A DNA stretch of 64,000 nt, taken from positions 124,001-188,000 of the forward strand of contig JAFRRW010000017.1 of NCBI GenBank assembly GCA_017427885.1. Direction: 5' to 3'. Every line of letters begins with the position of its first letter. Within the stretch, counting starts at the first letter, position 1. Origin of the DNA: Bacteroidales bacterium. Its GTDB lineage: Bacteria > Bacteroidota > Bacteroidia > Bacteroidales > UBA932. Both the position numbers and the translations under genes were made by a program. The notes under the pieces are model-generated. The model was not told where the DNA came from. It saw nothing but the letters and a program-made list of their open reading frames with translations, and made no database searches. Positions 61,916 to 64,000 of the stretch are shown in pieces.

Positions 61916-63205
61916 ATGAAAGAGAGAAAGACATTCGCCGGACGGTGGATCCAGGATTTCCTGGGAATATGCAACCACGAACTCAGGCAGATTTTCTCCG
62001 ACTGGGGAGTGATGCTGATATTCTTCGTGGCTGGGCTGGGTTATCCGATTCTGTATAACCTTATCTACCTCAACGGCATCCTGAATGACACCCCCATAGC
62101 GGTGGTGGACGAGGCCGCCTGCTCCGAGAGCAGGGATTTCATCAGGGAGATCGACGCAACCCGCGAGGTGGAGGTGGCATATAAATGTATCAACATCGCG
62201 GAAGCGCAAAAGCTGATGCAGGAGAGGAAAGTAAAGGGCATAGTCCTCTTCCCGCGCGACTTCGGAGACCGTCTCGCAAGGATGGAGACTGCAACCCTGT
62301 CAGTATATGCCGACATGAGTTCCTTCCTCTACTACAAGAACGTCCTAATGTCCACCAACTTCGTAATGCTGGACAAGGTCAGGTCCATACAGATAGAAAG
62401 GTACGGGGCCTTGGGTTATACTGCCCAGGAGGCCTCGCAACTTACACAACCCCTCCTCTATGAAGAGAACAATCCCTACAACAGGGCCTTCTCCTACAAT
62501 ATCTTTCTGGTGACCGCCATCCTGCTCATTATGATACAGCAGACGATGTTCTACGGAATGTCCCTGCTGGCAGGCACCCAGAGGGAGAAAAACCACAGTT
62601 TCGCCTCCCTGCCCGACCGCCTTTCCGGCCACGGGGTGAGCCGTGTGGTCCTGGGAAGAGGGTTCGCCTACTGGCTGGTCTATATGGCCGTCGGCCTGTA
62701 CATCGCCTTCATCGTCCCGGCCATCTTCGGACTGCCGCAGAGGGGTGATTTCAAGGACATCCTGCTTCTGCTGGTGTTCTTCGTGACCGACTGCGTGCTC
62801 TTCAGCGAGACCTGGAGCGTGATCATCTCCAGGAGGGAGACCATCTTCGTCCTCTTCCTGGCCATCTCCCCCATCTGCCTCTTCCTCACCGGCACGTCCT
62901 GGCCCACGGTGGCTTTCCCGGGATTCTGGAAATACTTCTCATACCTCTTCCCCAGCACCTTCGGTGTCCAGGCGTTCCTCAACATGAACACGGCCGGCGG
63001 CGACCTCACCTCCGCCACCACCCAGATCTTCGCCCTCTCGGTCCAGACGATAGTCTACTATTTCCTGGCCTATGCCACCCTCTACGCTGAGAACTGGGTG
63101 ATCAACCACGAACGCGAACTCGCAGAAGTGCGTCAGAAAATAGACGAAAAACGCCGCCTCGACCGAAAGAAGTACACCGGACTCATCAGCGGCGGAGAAG
63201 CATAG
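61916..63205 (+). CDS. ABC-2 type permease (second of two)
   Basis: A 429-residue paralogue of the preceding protein, with the same topology: an N-terminal helix (about 32-52), an extracytoplasmic domain with TPIAVVDEAACSESRDFIREIDAT, then C-terminal helices with LFLTGTSWPTVAFPGFWKYFSYLFPSTFGVQ. A charged C-terminal tail (about 395-429, NHERELAEVRQKIDEKRRLDRKK) is cytosolic and could contact another subunit. It begins 9 nt after the first permease gene and ends the operon; the next gene is convergent. Confidence 0.9.
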   Translation: MKERKTFAGRWIQDFLGICNHELRQIFSDWGVMLIFFVAGLGYPILYNLIYLNGILNDTPIAVVDEAACSESRDFIREIDATREVEVAYKCINIAEAQKLMQERKVKGIVLFPRDFGDRLARMETATLSVYADMSSFLYYKNVLMSTNFVMLDKVRSIQIERYGALGYTAQEASQLTQPLLYEENNPYNRAFSYNIFLVTAILLIMIQQTMFYGMSLLAGTQREKNHSFASLPDRLSGHGVSRVVLGRGFAYWLVYMAVGLYIAFIVPAIFGLPQRGDFKDILLLLVFFVTDCVLFSETWSVIISRRETIFVLFLAISPICLFLTGTSWPTVAFPGFWKYFSYLFPSTFGVQAFLNMNTAGGDLTSATTQIFALSVQTIVYYFLAYATLYAENWVINHERELAEVRQKIDEKRRLDRKKYTGLISGGEA

Positions 63206-63210
63206 CCCTC

Positions 63211-63290
63211 TCCCGGAGGAGACATTCCCATAAGCGAGCATTGCGGCGTCAGCCGTGTATCTGGGAGCGTTGGGAATGACTCCTCCGGGG
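63211..63290 (+). repeat. Convergent-junction palindromic repeat, copy 6
   Basis: Full single copy. The left arm is at 63215-63230 and the right arm at 63271-63286, with one mismatch (TGACTCC for TGTCTCC). It starts 5 nt after the permease stop and ends 5 nt before the convergent beta-helix gene's stop. Confidence 0.9.
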
Positions 63291-63295
63291 AAAAA

Positions 63296-64000
63296 CTACT
63301 TCATGTATTTCTCGTGTGAGTTGTCGGTGAGGACCGAATAATCCGAAACGAATAGGTTCGTGAACGATCCTTGCCCCCCTTCTTCGGGAGCGTCAAGGAT
63401 TATGTTCTCCTCGGCAGCGTTTCCCTTATGCATCCCGGCGGTCATATTGGTAATGATCCCGTTGAACCTGCCGTTCGATTTGAAGATGGTATGACGGCCT
63501 CCTTTGCTTGAATACCAGTAGCAGAAGCAATCGGTCAATACGCTGTGACCGCCGTTGCTCATAAAGCCCGTGCAGAACTGGTCGCTATAGCAGAAACTGA
63601 ACCAGTTGTCATTGCTCTCATCCACGAAACCGCAACTCGTCGCATATTCGCCGTTCTCGTATCCGTTGGAATAATAAAGGGGATGGATGTTTCGCAGGCT
63701 GTTGCCTCCTGAGCACAGTTTCACACCGATGTGCACTCCGCCTATACGCATGTTCGAAAGGGTGTTGTCATAACCGATGACGACCACCCCTATGCAATCG
63801 GGCTGCTCGTTCCCCACTATGTTCACATCGTGGATATCGCTGTCCGACGAACCGCTGTTGGCCCCGCGGTTGATCTGGATACCGACCTTGACGTTCTTGA
63901 TCGAAGTGTTCCTGATCGACGTTTCCCTTCCGCTGTCTATAGAGATGCCCGTAGCCACGCCGTTCCCGTCGACGATACCTCCCTCGAAGTAATAGTTGCT
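63296..64000 (-). CDS. Right-handed beta-helix protein, C-terminal part
   Basis: The last 234 codons of a gene entering from the right edge; the frame stays open to the boundary. Beta-helix coils are clear: FEGGIVDGNGVATGISIDSGRETSIRNTSIKNVKVGIQI and onward with regular Asn/Gly turns, then a Gly/Ser/Cys-rich region and a globular C-terminus. This resembles the pectate-lyase-3/GH28-like superfamily of glycan-active or phage-tail-like proteins. The catalytic end is outside the window, so class and substrate are unknown. A GTG at 63958 is internal and not the start. Confidence 0.65.
   Translation of the reverse strand, partial: SNYYFEGGIVDGNGVATGISIDSGRETSIRNTSIKNVKVGIQINRGANSGSSDSDIHDVNIVGNEQPDCIGVVVIGYDNTLSNMRIGGVHIGVKLCSGGNSLRNIHPLYYSNGYENGEYATSCGFVDESNDNWFSFCYSDQFCTGFMSNGGHSVLTDCFCYWYSSKGGRHTIFKSNGRFNGIITNMTAGMHKGNAAEENIILDAPEEGGQGSFTNLFVSDYSVLTDNSHEKYMK

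Overview
The window is a stretch of chromosome from a GC-rich member of the Bacteroidota, most likely the Bacteroidales. The evidence is the repeated Bacteroidota promoter signature (-7 element TAnnTTTG, in several places with a TTG/TTTG about 19-21 nt upstream), SusC/Oar-type TonB receptors, BACON and DUF5689 lipoproteins, DUF2723, DUF4271 and PG0541-family proteins, and weak ribosome binding sites. The content (GH92, GH16 and beta-helix enzymes, butyrate kinase, menaquinone methylation) suits a gut or rumen anaerobe. That habitat is inference. I saw no rRNA, tRNA, CRISPR array or complete insertion sequence.

Layout. 1-0.5 kb: an outer-membrane protein (cut by the edge) and thioredoxin. 0.5-6.5 kb: a tripartite RND efflux operon (TolC, membrane fusion protein, RND pump, PG0541 protein). 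6.5-9.8 kb: lgt followed by an ER-type S26 peptidase, a PqqD-like RiPP-recognition protein and an ABC exporter, a possible peptide maturation and export unit. 9.9-18.8 kb: housekeeping genes (pgk, an rRNA-type methyltransferase, a DUF2723 glycosyltransferase-like protein, yciH, DUF4271, hemD, rnpA, yidD, ubiE). 18.8-31.9 kb: an exported YhcH lipoprotein, a MATE pump, a beta-helix lipoprotein, a GH16 lipoprotein, rsgA, a prenyl synthase, a U32 protein, an S41 protease, rdgB, recO and rnr. 32.2-36.6 kb: a mannose unit (GH92, ROK kinase, manA) that would take mannosides to fructose-6-phosphate.

36.8-54.1 kb, all on the minus strand, is the most striking region. Two TonB-dependent receptors sit with two large multidomain lipoproteins, a NUC1 DNA/RNA nuclease lipoprotein, an endonuclease/exonuclease/phosphatase protein, a DUF5689 OB-fold lipoprotein and an M3 peptidase. 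I read it as a candidate surface system that captures, cuts and imports nucleic-acid-derived nutrients. It is split into two transcription units by an intrinsic terminator whose U-tract overlaps the next promoter. 54.2-56.8 kb: metK and buk, translationally coupled, behind a candidate SAM-II riboswitch. 57-63.2 kb: an AraC regulator divergent from a TolC/HlyD/ABC-2/ABC-2 export operon that has no ATPase gene. The right edge holds part of a beta-helix protein.

The intergenic DNA is also informative. A palindromic repeat of about 78 bp occurs six times, only between convergent genes and always in the same orientation. A 167-bp AT-rich element with 21-bp terminal inverted repeats (MITE-like) sits 16 bp upstream of rnr. 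A 121-bp element upstream of the U32 gene can fold into a multi-branched structure. A perfect 19-bp hairpin follows manA.
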